From positions 97,373 to 141,464 of the forward strand of contig NEWP02000010.1 of assembly GCA_002869895.2 (NCBI GenBank): 44,092 nucleotides of DNA, read 5' to 3'. This DNA comes from Nitrospira sp. CG24E (GTDB lineage Bacteria; Nitrospirota; Nitrospiria; Nitrospirales; Nitrospiraceae). Positions 1 through 7,579 of this stretch are shown in pieces (the stretch's first letter is position 1; each line of letters begins with the position of its first letter). Both the position numbers and the translations under genes were made by a program. The notes under the pieces were generated by a model. That model saw only the letters and a program-made list of their open reading frames with translations, was not told the DNA's origin and did not search any database.

Positions 1-239
1 AGGAAGCAGGGTACGCAGTGGATTTAGTCAACAAGCTTGACTATTACGGATTCTTCCCCGGCGGCGACCACGTACCGTTCAAAGAGGCAGGAATTCCAAC
101 CGTCGCCATCGTGAGCGGCGGGGTCCACCCGCACTTTCATCAGCCCACCGACACCGCCGACACAATCAATCCGGAAATTCTACACACAGTAGCTCGGTAC
201 GTCTTTGCACTTACTTGGCAACTGGCGAATGATCGATGA
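1..239 (+). CDS. M28-family metallopeptidase, C-terminal part
   Basis: The reading frame is open from the first base, so the gene begins upstream of the window and only about 79 residues are seen. The segment GGDHVPFKEAGIPTV followed by a His-rich GVHPHFHQPTDTADTIN stretch matches the end of the zinc aminopeptidase (M28) fold, where an Asp-His pair and a later His bind the two metals and the H-x-P-x-D-T motif closes the active site. Family members release N-terminal residues from peptides and are usually exported; the N-terminus that would show this is missing. Its TGA stop overlaps the ATG of the next gene (ATGA), which suggests translational coupling. Confidence 0.82.
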   Translation, partial: EAGYAVDLVNKLDYYGFFPGGDHVPFKEAGIPTVAIVSGGVHPHFHQPTDTADTINPEILHTVARYVFALTWQLANDR

Positions 240-832
240 ATTCGATCGTCGCAAAAATCGGGGTAATAGCCGCCCTGCTACTTGCTCTTTGCAGCTCTCC
301 ATCCTGCGTAACCCGCCCAAATCTCGTGATCCATCAATCGGATACCCTCTCGGTCGTCCTCCGTGAGATGCCGTCCTGGCGCCCCTCGATCGAGCCCCAT
401 AACCACCCCTACCGAGTACCATCTAACGTGGTATTGGAAATACTGGCCTCACTCGATTATGGTGAAGGCTCGCTCTTGCCCTTTTCACAGGGACAGCCGC
501 GCCGTGTGTTTAGTAGGGGCCAGGCGGAATTGCTGGCGCCTGAATTGTCGATGGCGTTGGGGCAGGCACTGCCGCAGGAAGTGGCGGCTTTCAGTGTGGC
601 CGATGAGGATAGGCCTGATCGGCTCACGAAAGGCCTGAGTTTCGTACTTGGGGACGAATTGCATCTGATCGTTGACGAGCTGCGAAAACCTTCGTACCAA
701 GGAGAGCAACAGCCGTATCAGCAACCAGCGTCGCGATGGGAGTTGATTCCTGGCAACAAGCAGCGACATTACGCGACCCTCCCCGGAGGAAAGGGAATGA
801 CCACCAATTGGATCATTACCCCGTTACGGTAG
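236..832 (+). CDS. Exported protein of unknown function, possible lipoprotein
   Basis: 198 residues starting at an ATG that overlaps the stop of the peptidase gene. Residues 5-23 are hydrophobic after a single Lys, as in a signal peptide. A Cys follows at residue 24 (context SPSC), so it may be a lipoprotein, but the residues before the Cys are not a standard lipobox. The remainder is soluble, rich in Pro, Leu and Glu, with no motif I recognise. It lies 11 bp before the porin gene and is probably in the same transcript. Existence as a gene is supported by the start overlap, the signal-like start and lack of any competing frame; function is unknown. Confidence 0.65.
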   Translation: MNSIVAKIGVIAALLLALCSSPSCVTRPNLVIHQSDTLSVVLREMPSWRPSIEPHNHPYRVPSNVVLEILASLDYGEGSLLPFSQGQPRRVFSRGQAELLAPELSMALGQALPQEVAAFSVADEDRPDRLTKGLSFVLGDELHLIVDELRKPSYQGEQQPYQQPASRWELIPGNKQRHYATLPGGKGMTTNWIITPLR

Positions 833-843
833 GAAACTAGCTC

Positions 844-2184
844 ATGAGAAGACCTTGGTCATGGTCTTACAGAAGCACCCAGGCAGGAACTCGCTCAGCG
901 CCAGACTGGCGGGCGATTGCGGTAGTGGCTCTCTTCGTTTGTCTGCTCGCTCCGAACGCACTGTTCGCGCAACCGGCAAACCAGCCTGCGGGAATCCACA
1001 AGGAAGACACGTTCGAACAACTGAAGGAGCAACTCCGACAGATTGAAGAACAGCACCAGAAGGAACTGGCAGATCTGAAAGAACGCCTCGGATTAGTGGA
1101 AAAACGGCAGAGCGGCTTGTCGGATGAGCTCGCCCAGCACATCAAGGTCGGCGCCTACAGCGCTGTCGTGTTCGAAAATTTCAAAGACAGGAAAACGAGC
1201 TATGACGGCAGGTTCGAGCTATTGATCTCCGGTAACATCCACGATCGGATTAGGATCTATAACGAAATCGACCTGGGTATCCCAGGAAGATCGGCAAGCG
1301 CAGAGCAGGCATACGTCGACCTTCTGCTGACTCAGGCGTTCAACGTCCGTGCCGGTGTGCTGCTGACTCCCTTCGGCAAATTCAACCTGGATCACTTCGA
1401 TCCTCGTCGAGACCTCTCGCGTCCCCCCTCCGTTGCGCGCCTTGTGACCCCCTCCACCTGGTCCGATTTGGGAGTCGGCGCCTTCGGCTTCTTGCCGGTT
1501 TCGGACAACATCAAGGCCACCTACGACATTCAAGTGATCAACGGACTGACGGACGCGTTCACGGCCGCGGTTCAGGGAACTGCAGGTTCAAGTACGGGAG
1601 GAATCGTTTCACCAGGCATAGGTCTGCGCGACGCGCGAACAGACTTAAAACCGGACAACAACGGCGATAAGGCAGTGGTCGGCCGTGGGACCTTCAAGTT
1701 CTACGACCAGTACGAAGTCGGTTTCTCCGGATACCGTGGAGAGTATAAGGCCGGCTCCCGGGACCCCATTGTCGGCATGGCCTTCGATGCGGAATTCAGG
1801 CCTCGCAATGTAAGCATCTTGGAGGATTTCGTGCTGAGGAGCGAATTCGCCCGCTTTGTCGTCCATGGCTCGACAGCGCCATCGAGCTTGTGGGGCCACT
1901 ATACCCAGCTGACTTATCGTTTCTGGCCTACATTCTTGAACTCGACGGTGCTCGGACGCCACTTCAACAACCCCACGTTCACACTCGTCGGCCTCTACGG
2001 CTATTCAAAGATCAATACCACAGCAAGCGCCACGGGCAGCCTGATCAGCGAACAGTATATTATCGGACTCAACTATCGCCCGGTCGAAGATTACGTGGTC
2101 AAGGTGGAATATCAATTCAACCAGGGCCAACTCGGCCCAGGGTCTTCCGATGGGTTTCTCACCTCCGTCGCGTGGATTTTCTAA
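844..2184 (+). CDS. Outer-membrane porin with N-terminal coiled coil
   Basis: 446 residues. A long basic N-region leads into a hydrophobic stretch ending LFA-QP near residue 42, a typical signal peptidase I site. Residues about 54-95 are Glu/Lys/Gln/Leu-rich heptads forming a coiled coil, as in porins that trimerise or bind peptidoglycan. The rest is alternating, aromatic-rich beta strand sequence ending in W-I-F, the aromatic C-terminal residue recognised by the Bam machinery. General architecture fits the anion or phosphate-selective porin group (OprO/OprP-like), but I cannot see substrate residues. It is followed closely by a phosphate-binding-type protein and a histidine kinase, which makes an anion-uptake role plausible (inference). 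Confidence 0.75.
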   Translation: MRRPWSWSYRSTQAGTRSAPDWRAIAVVALFVCLLAPNALFAQPANQPAGIHKEDTFEQLKEQLRQIEEQHQKELADLKERLGLVEKRQSGLSDELAQHIKVGAYSAVVFENFKDRKTSYDGRFELLISGNIHDRIRIYNEIDLGIPGRSASAEQAYVDLLLTQAFNVRAGVLLTPFGKFNLDHFDPRRDLSRPPSVARLVTPSTWSDLGVGAFGFLPVSDNIKATYDIQVINGLTDAFTAAVQGTAGSSTGGIVSPGIGLRDARTDLKPDNNGDKAVVGRGTFKFYDQYEVGFSGYRGEYKAGSRDPIVGMAFDAEFRPRNVSILEDFVLRSEFARFVVHGSTAPSSLWGHYTQLTYRFWPTFLNSTVLGRHFNNPTFTLVGLYGYSKINTTASATGSLISEQYIIGLNYRPVEDYVVKVEYQFNQGQLGPGSSDGFLTSVAWIF

Positions 2185-2194
2185 CGGGCATCCC

Positions 2195-2653
2195 ATGAAC
2201 CTCCCATCCCGCACAAGAATGCGCTGGTCAGCGGCGCTGGCAATCGCGTCCATCCTGTGGGTCTGCTCTGCCTTTGGCCAGCCAGACTCCATTGCGGTGA
2301 TCGTCAACAAGAATAATTCCTCTACCCAACTGAGCGCAGCAAGCGTCGCCGCCATGTATCGAGGCGAGACCCTCCATTGGCAGGGAGGAGAAAGAATTAA
2401 ACTGGTCAATCGCGACCTCTCGACCGAAACGAGACAGCTCTTTTATCTGCACGTGCTGAATGCGAAACCGGATCAGGTATTTTATCGCCAGGGCACACCG
2501 ATTCCCGTGCAGAGCGTGATCGAACGGTCGGACGAGGCAGTCGTACGCTTCGTCGGCAGCATCGAGGGCGCCATCGGATATGTCAGCCTGTCACGGCTCA
2601 AACAGATCGACGACGGCCTCGTGAAGGTGATCCTGGTCATCGAGAAGCCATAA
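2195..2653 (+). CDS. Small PstS-like periplasmic substrate-binding domain protein
   Basis: 152 residues from the ATG at 2195, 10 bp after the porin stop; an in-frame upstream extension would overlap the porin end and lacks a signal peptide. Residues 1-28 form a signal peptide ending SAFG-QP. The mature part contains I-A-V-I-V-N, L-S-A-A-S-V-A-A-M-Y-R-G-E and a later G-A-I-G-Y-V segment, the pattern of the short phosphate-ABC-transporter substrate-binding domain (PBP-like, PF12849 type). It is much shorter than a full PstS (about 320-350 residues), so it is probably one lobe. No Pst permease or ATPase is nearby, so it is more likely a sensor accessory for the adjacent kinase than a transporter part (inference). 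Confidence 0.75.
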   Translation: MNLPSRTRMRWSAALAIASILWVCSAFGQPDSIAVIVNKNNSSTQLSAASVAAMYRGETLHWQGGERIKLVNRDLSTETRQLFYLHVLNAKPDQVFYRQGTPIPVQSVIERSDEAVVRFVGSIEGAIGYVSLSRLKQIDDGLVKVILVIEKP

Positions 2654-2663
2654 AGACAATACG

Positions 2664-4586
2664 ATGCTGATCCCACTGTTGATAAAAAACTCTTTGCCCC
2701 ACAAGCTGATGGCCCTCTTCTTTGCCGTCTTCTTCTGTGCCGTCTTCGGCTTGACCTATTTCGCCTATACATCCAGCCGCAACGCGATGTTCCAGGAATT
2801 CAAGATACGGGGGCAGACGCTCGCCAAGGCCATCGCTTCGGAAGCGCGAACCTATTATCGGGAACAGAACGTCGAGGGCTTGACCTCGCTGCTCCAATCG
2901 CTTGGTGAGGGCGAGGATGTCGTAGCCATCCTCGCCTATCGGCCCTCGAAAGACCTGTGGATCGAATTCGCCGGAATCGAACTCACCACCGAGGACCTGG
3001 GTTTCCCAGGGATAGGCGATGTGTGGCAGAGGGATGCGGTCCTCAAGAAAGGGCATAACGTTTCGGAGTTCGGGAACGCCGTGCTCGACTCGTCGAACCA
3101 AACGAAGAAGAGCAGCCTGACCGATATTCCACAAGACGGATGGATCAGGGTCTTCCTGGATCGGAGGGCGCTTGAACAGCGACTCAACTCACTGATCGTC
3201 CAAACCCTGTCGGTCAGCGCCCTCACGACCCTGTTCGGAGGCATCCTCTTCATCCTGTTGCTCAGACGATCCCTTCATGTCGTCGCCCCCCTCACCGCTG
3301 CGACCAAGAGGGTCGCGCTGGGAGATTTGGAGACGACCGTCCCCGTATCGAGCAGCGACGAGTTGGGCGAACTGGCAAAATGCTTCAACAGCATGACCGA
3401 GCAGCTATTCCACACCACCGTGTCCAAGAACTACGTGGACAATGTCATTCATTCCATGAACGATACCCTCATCGTCTTCAACCCGGAGGGCACCATACGC
3501 AGCGCCAACCGCGCCGCTTTGGATCTCCTCGGCTACGAGGAAGCAGAATTACTGGACCAAGACGCATCGATCATTTTTCCGCCGAATGAGAACCCGTTGC
3601 GCGGAACGCAGCAGCATGACCTCCTGGCGCAGGGCCCAATCGATCAGCTCGCCACGAACTATCTGGCGAAAGATGGCCGAACCTTCCCGATGCTCTTTTC
3701 TGCCGCCGTCATGCGGAACGAAGACGGAACAATTCAGGGAATCGCCTGTGTCGCGAAGGATATTACCGATCTGAAACAGGCGGAGAAGACGATCCAGGAC
3801 GCCCACCAGAAACTGAAACTGCTCGACCGATTGCGATCGCAATTTTTTGCCGATATCAGCCATGAGCTTCGAACGCCCTTGACCGTTATCCGCGGCGAAG
3901 CCGAAGTGACCCTGCGGGGCAAGGACAAACCCTTAACCGAATACAAAACCGCACTGGGCCGGATCGTCATCCTCACCAACCAGCTCAATAAGCTCGTGAG
4001 CGATTTACTATTCCTGGCACGGTCAGAGGGGAACTCCCTGGAGATCGGCAAACAGCCTACCCCGCTGATCGAGATCCTGCAGGAAGTCCATCGGGAAGCC
4101 CAAATACTCGCGCTCCACCGTGGCACCGTCGCGGACCTGGCCGCTCCGACCGACCCCCTCATTGTGGAAGGAGATCCCCAGCGTTTACAGCAATTGTTCA
4201 TGATCCTGGTCGACAATGCAGTAAACTATTTGAAGCAGGGCGGAACCGTTGAAATCCATGCCGCGAAATCAGACAAGGATGTGACGGTTATGGTCGCCGA
4301 CAATGGGATGGGAATCCCTGCTGCAGATCTTCCTCATGTTTTTGAACGATTCTATCGGGTGAAGCGGCAGCACAGGTCCACCCACCCAGGTTCTGGATTG
4401 GGCTTGCCGATCGCCAAGTGGATTACGGAAGCTCACGGAGGGACGATCTCTATTACCAGTGTCGTGGACCAAGGGACCACAGTGACCGTTCGGCTGCCTC
4501 TCAGCGAGGCCGAGACGTACCCTATTGACGATGAACATGAGGAACATCAGGTCTTCTCTCCCGACCAACAGGAGGTCCGACGATGA
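2664..4586 (+). CDS. Membrane sensor histidine kinase (HAMP-PAS-HisKA-HATPase)
   Basis: 640 residues. Transmembrane helix 1 spans about 15-36, a periplasmic sensing domain about 37-175, and helix 2 about 176-200. HAMP follows (about 200-255), then PAS (about 262-372), HisKA with the phospho-accepting His400 in SHELRTPL, and the ATPase domain with N box (VDNAVNYLKQ), G1 box (DNGMGIP), F box (FERFYRV) and G2 box (GSGLGLPIAK). It autophosphorylates and passes phosphate to a response regulator. The stop overlaps the start of the downstream regulator (ATGA), so they form a cognate pair. Domain order and the PstS-like neighbour recall PhoR, but the periplasmic domain is larger than in E. coli PhoR and the signal is unknown. 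Confidence 0.92.
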   Translation: MLIPLLIKNSLPHKLMALFFAVFFCAVFGLTYFAYTSSRNAMFQEFKIRGQTLAKAIASEARTYYREQNVEGLTSLLQSLGEGEDVVAILAYRPSKDLWIEFAGIELTTEDLGFPGIGDVWQRDAVLKKGHNVSEFGNAVLDSSNQTKKSSLTDIPQDGWIRVFLDRRALEQRLNSLIVQTLSVSALTTLFGGILFILLLRRSLHVVAPLTAATKRVALGDLETTVPVSSSDELGELAKCFNSMTEQLFHTTVSKNYVDNVIHSMNDTLIVFNPEGTIRSANRAALDLLGYEEAELLDQDASIIFPPNENPLRGTQQHDLLAQGPIDQLATNYLAKDGRTFPMLFSAAVMRNEDGTIQGIACVAKDITDLKQAEKTIQDAHQKLKLLDRLRSQFFADISHELRTPLTVIRGEAEVTLRGKDKPLTEYKTALGRIVILTNQLNKLVSDLLFLARSEGNSLEIGKQPTPLIEILQEVHREAQILALHRGTVADLAAPTDPLIVEGDPQRLQQLFMILVDNAVNYLKQGGTVEIHAAKSDKDVTVMVADNGMGIPAADLPHVFERFYRVKRQHRSTHPGSGLGLPIAKWITEAHGGTISITSVVDQGTTVTVRLPLSEAETYPIDDEHEEHQVFSPDQQEVRR

Positions 4587-5257
4587 ATATTCTCCTGATC
4601 GAAGACGACGAACGAATCTCCAGCTTCATCAAGCGCGGCCTGGAAGCAGAAGGCCACGTGATCGACCTCGCCCAGAACGGCCACGAAGGTTTTGACAAGG
4701 GCATGAATCCAGCCGATGTGATCATTTTGGACCTCCTACTGCCGGACAAGAATGGAGACGAAGTCTGCCAGGACCTGCGGCGCGAAGGGATCAAGACCCC
4801 GATCCTGATGCTCACCGCAAAGGACGCCCTCCAAGACAAGATCCACGGATTCGACTGCGGCGCAGACGACTACCTGACCAAACCCTTCGAGTTCGAAGAA
4901 TTGCTGGTGCGCCTCAAGGCCCTATCCCGTCGCCAGCCCCTCCTCAAGACCAGCGAGAAACTGCAAGTGGCTGATCTCACACTGGATCGAGACTCGCAAG
5001 AGGTGTATCGCGGAAAGGAACAGCTCACGCTGACACGCAAAGAATTCCTCCTCCTTGAATTTCTGATGGCCCAGGCCAACAAGGCCGTCAGCCGCACCTC
5101 CATACTCGAACGGGTGTGGGGCTATCATCATGACACCCTCACCAACAGCGTCGATGTCTATATCGGATTTCTTCGCAAGAAAATCGACACAGGACGAGAG
5201 CGCAAACTCATTCATACAGTCAGGGATTTCGGCTATAAAATCAAAGACCCAGACTAA
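4583..5257 (+). CDS. OmpR/PhoB-family response regulator
   Basis: 224 residues, ATG overlapping the kinase stop. The receiver domain (1-120) has the acidic pocket E7-D8-D9, phospho-acceptor Asp50 in ILDLLLPDKNG, Thr78 and Lys100 (LTKPF). The C-terminal winged helix (about 130-222) ends with the usual R-x-x-G-Y-K signature. Its partner is the kinase immediately upstream. It is a close paralogue of the regulator at 6732-7406: same length class, same EDDERISSF start and nearly identical winged-helix sequence. The Pho-box-like repeats downstream of both regulators are plausible targets of this protein, because PhoB/OmpR proteins bind 11-bp-spaced direct repeats. Confidence 0.93.
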   Translation: MNILLIEDDERISSFIKRGLEAEGHVIDLAQNGHEGFDKGMNPADVIILDLLLPDKNGDEVCQDLRREGIKTPILMLTAKDALQDKIHGFDCGADDYLTKPFEFEELLVRLKALSRRQPLLKTSEKLQVADLTLDRDSQEVYRGKEQLTLTRKEFLLLEFLMAQANKAVSRTSILERVWGYHHDTLTNSVDVYIGFLRKKIDTGRERKLIHTVRDFGYKIKDPD

Positions 5258-5319
5258 AGTAGGGATAGGTCAGCCCCGGTTTCTCTTCTCCTCTTTCTAA
5301 TCCCGACATTTTCGTTTTT

Positions 5320-5363
5320 TTTCATCCTTCTTTCATCTGCCTTTCATCTGGCGCTGCTAGAGT
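5320..5363 (+). promoter_or_regulatory. Pho-box-like triple repeat and -10 element
   Basis: Three copies of TTTCATC begin at 5320, 5331 and 5342, exactly 11 bp apart. An extended -10 (TGC-TAGAGT; hexamer 5358-5363) starts 16 bp after the start of the third copy. There is no separate -35 hexamer. E. coli Pho boxes are 7-bp CTGTCAT-type repeats separated by 4 bp and replace the -35, so layout and partial sequence agree. The binding protein is probably one of the OmpR-type regulators here (inference). It would drive the 41-residue peptide gene, the receiver protein and the PilZ gene. Confidence 0.7.
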
Positions 5364-5454
5364 GCACCCATGAGATTCGGGCGATCTCAATCGGTCCAGC
5401 GCCTGGGGGCCTCACGTATTCGCAGGGGAGCGTGATAACAAGGAGGATCTCACC

Positions 5455-5580
5455 ATGGACTTTAATCTCGTCACATCACTTCTTCTGAGCTGGGTCTGCC
5501 TGTCGCTCTCAATCGGCGCCATCATGGTTTTTGCCTCACTCGGCCAAGATGGCGAGAGCCATTTTGAGAGGCATAACTAA
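5455..5580 (+). CDS. Small single-span membrane protein, 41 residues
   Basis: An ATG at 5455 is preceded by AGGAGG (5441-5446) at 8-bp spacing, the strongest ribosome-binding site in this stretch. The frame encodes 41 residues and stops at TAA 5578-5580. Residues about 5-29 are hydrophobic (Leu, Val, Ser, Ile, Met, Phe with one Trp and one Cys), enough for one membrane helix, and the last 12 residues are polar with two His, two Glu, one Asp and one Arg. It sits about 90 nt after the Pho-box-like promoter and 4 bp before the receiver gene, so it is the first gene of that transcript. No family is recognised. A role as a kinase or membrane modulator is only a guess. Confidence 0.62.
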   Translation: MDFNLVTSLLLSWVCLSLSIGAIMVFASLGQDGESHFERHN

Positions 5581-5584
5581 CGCC

Positions 5585-6067
5585 ATGACACAAACAACGG
5601 TGGAACAGCCCCTCTCGAACAGCCGGCCCAAACGAATTCTCCTGGTTGAAGATGATGTCCGCATCGTCAACTTCATGCGGCGAGGCCTTGAGGCCGAAGG
5701 TATGACGCTGGACGTCGCCTGGGCAAAAGCCCCGGCCCTCCAGCTGGCTGAATCCCATCGCTACGACGCCATCATTCTTGACATCTATCTCGGAGACGAC
5801 AACGGCCTGGAGCTCTGCCGGAACCTCCGGCAGCGCGCGATTACATCTCCGATCCTGACCATGACGGCCAAGGACAGCATGGAGCTGCGTGAAGCCAGTG
5901 TGCAAGCCGGGGCCAGCGCGTATTTTGCGAAGCCCTTCTCTTTCGATGACCTTCTCAACACACTGGAGAAAGCCTGCCGGGGCCATTCAAAAATCGACGA
6001 AGCGACAACCAGTGGGGTTGCCGACGCAATGACGAGCCTGAATGACGGATTGCCTAGCTCTCGTTAA
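5585..6067 (+). CDS. Receiver-only response regulator
   Basis: 160 residues from the ATG at 5585, 4 bp after the small membrane gene; earlier in-frame starts would overlap that gene. A 16-residue lead is followed by a CheY-type receiver: E22-D23-D24 pocket, phospho-acceptor Asp66 in ILDIYLGDDNG, T-A-K near 94-96 and Lys116 in AKPF. About 30 polar residues follow, with no DNA-binding or enzyme domain. It therefore works by protein contact or as a phosphate sink. It resembles the receiver protein at 7580-8041 (ILDIYLG-DDGL motif in both), so the two are a duplicated pair. The dinucleotide IY after the Asp distinguishes them from the OmpR-type pair. Confidence 0.87.
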   Translation: MTQTTVEQPLSNSRPKRILLVEDDVRIVNFMRRGLEAEGMTLDVAWAKAPALQLAESHRYDAIILDIYLGDDNGLELCRNLRQRAITSPILTMTAKDSMELREASVQAGASAYFAKPFSFDDLLNTLEKACRGHSKIDEATTSGVADAMTSLNDGLPSSR

Positions 6068-6091
6068 ACCTGAGAGAGTCTGATGGACTGA

Positions 6092-6502
6092 GTGACGCGC
6101 TCATCCACCGAGCCAACAGACAGACGTTTTTCACTGCAAGTGGGGGCCGACATGGAACAGACAGAGTGGACGTGGCCGATAACCGATGGTCAGAATGGTC
6201 ATAGTGAACGGGCCTCGTTGTTGAGACCGGTCCTGTACGAGATGACGACATCCGTCGAAATCCCAGCCCGACCGGCTAGCAGTGGGAAGGTGCTCTCGCT
6301 GAACATCAGCAGCGGAGGCATGCTGGTCTTGATGGACCAATCCCCGAAGGTTGGGCAGGTCTTAAAAGTCCACATCCCTACACCGATCTTGCAAACAGAA
6401 ACCCCGACCCTCGCGGAAGTTCGCTGGAGCAGAAGACTGCCGTTCGATAGGCCCGACGGCAATGAGGCCTACTTTGTCGGATTGAAGTTCATGTTCTCTT
6501 GA
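6092..6502 (+). CDS. PilZ-type domain protein
   Basis: 136 residues from a GTG at 6092; an ATG at 6152, preceded by GGGGG, is an equally good start and would give 116 residues. The segment VLSLNISSGGMLV holds the N-x-S-x-x-G half of the PilZ c-di-GMP motif, followed by the usual run VGQVLKVHIPTP and a late FVGLKF strand. The upstream R-x-x-x-R half is not clear (only R-A-S-L-L-R, one residue too many), so c-di-GMP binding is uncertain. It lies 24 bp after a receiver protein in the same direction. A role linking c-di-GMP to the downstream glycan genes is plausible because PilZ proteins often control exopolysaccharide (inference). Confidence 0.72.
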   Translation: MTRSSTEPTDRRFSLQVGADMEQTEWTWPITDGQNGHSERASLLRPVLYEMTTSVEIPARPASSGKVLSLNISSGGMLVLMDQSPKVGQVLKVHIPTPILQTETPTLAEVRWSRRLPFDRPDGNEAYFVGLKFMFS

Positions 6503-6528
6503 GTCTCGCCCATAGACTGAGGCGAGAC
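6503..6528 (+). terminator. Hairpin after the PilZ gene
   Basis: GTCTCGCC (6503-6510) and GGCGAGAC (6521-6528) form a perfect 8-bp stem with a 10-nt loop directly after the PilZ stop codon. No T-run follows, so it may be a weak terminator or an RNA-stabilising hairpin. The next 200 bp before the regulator hold a TATTAT hexamer (6632-6637) that could be a -10 element without a convincing -35. Confidence 0.4.
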
Positions 6529-6731
6529 CCCACAAAGAGATCCTGTGTCTCAGAAACCCGTAACTGGGTAACTGTTATTTTCAGCACCTGCAATCTGCCG
6601 TTTACCTTTTCCCCGCTCTCTCGTCCAATCCTATTATAGAGGGACAGGCGCCAACAAGAAGGGCGCCCGTCCCGCTTGCACCCATTCTCAAGCAAGCCAT
6701 ACAGTCGGTGGGATCAGCCGACAGGATCGTT

Positions 6732-7406
6732 ATGCGCGTTCTGGTGATTGAAGACGACGAGCGGATTTCAAGTTTTCTCAAACGGGGCCTGGAAGCAGAC
6801 GGCTACCTGGTCGACATCGCTCACGATGGCCAAGAAGGCGTTCAGAAGGGCATGGACCCCTATGACATCATCGTCCTCGACCTGCTGCTTCCAGGGAAAA
6901 ACGGCCATGAGATCTGCCAGGAGCTGCGCCGTGAGCAGGTCAAGACTCCGATCTTGATGCTCACAGCGAAAGACACGCTCCAAGATAAACTGAGCGGCTT
7001 CGATAAGGGGGCGGACGATTATCTGACCAAGCCATTCGCTTTCGAGGAACTCCTGGCGCGTATCAAGGCATTACTTCGACGCAAACCCTCTTACGATGAG
7101 GCTGCCACCCTGCTGCAGGTGGCCGATCTCACCCTGGATCGGAACACCCGCGAAGTGTGCCGCGGAGCCCAGGCGATCGCATTGACCAAGCAGGAGTTTG
7201 ATCTTCTCGCATTCTTGATGTCCCATCCCGATAAAGCATTAAGCCGCGTATCCATTCTCGAACAGGTTTGGGGATACCATTACGACACCCTCACCAACGT
7301 CGTCGATGTCTATATCGGTTACCTCCGGAAAAAGGTCGATGGCAGCCACAAGAAGAAGCTCCTTCAAACCGTGCGTGATATCGGATACAAGATCTCCGCA
7401 AATTAG
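6732..7406 (+). CDS. OmpR/PhoB-family response regulator, paralogue
   Basis: 224 residues from the ATG at 6732, chosen because it aligns with the start of the paralogue at 4583 and has AGGA in front; a GTG eight codons upstream is possible. Receiver residues are E7-D8-D9, Asp50 (VLDLLLPGKNG), Thr78 and Lys100 (LTKPF). The C-terminal winged helix is nearly the same as in the first regulator, including the segments around VWGYHYDTLTN and VDVYIGYLRKK. No kinase is adjacent, so it may share the kinase at 2664-4586 or be fed by another. The near-identical winged helices imply overlapping DNA targets. Confidence 0.92.
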   Translation: MRVLVIEDDERISSFLKRGLEADGYLVDIAHDGQEGVQKGMDPYDIIVLDLLLPGKNGHEICQELRREQVKTPILMLTAKDTLQDKLSGFDKGADDYLTKPFAFEELLARIKALLRRKPSYDEAATLLQVADLTLDRNTREVCRGAQAIALTKQEFDLLAFLMSHPDKALSRVSILEQVWGYHYDTLTNVVDVYIGYLRKKVDGSHKKKLLQTVRDIGYKISAN

Positions 7407-7468
7407 CCTTCCCACCCTGCTTCATCGAGATCCTATTTATCCGGTTTTCATTTCGCTTTTTACCAATT

Positions 7469-7512
7469 TCTCATCTCCTTTTCATTCGACTCTCACATTT
7501 TCCGTCTACACT
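7469..7512 (+). promoter_or_regulatory. Second Pho-box-like repeat and -10 element
   Basis: TCTCATC (7469), TTTCATT (7480) and TCTCACA (7491) lie at exact 11-bp period. A -10 hexamer TACACT starts at 7507, which is 16 bp after the start of the third repeat, the same offset as at 5320-5363. The matches to TTTCATC weaken from copy to copy. A further TTTCATT at 7446 lies one base out of register. The element precedes the receiver gene at 7580 and, with no clear terminator between, may also feed the glycan genes from 8119 onward (inference). Confidence 0.6.
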
Positions 7513-7579
7513 GACCCCCTAGCGGACCAGGTTGCGGAATGACCCTCAACCTCCTCAATCATCCATATGGTGAACAACT

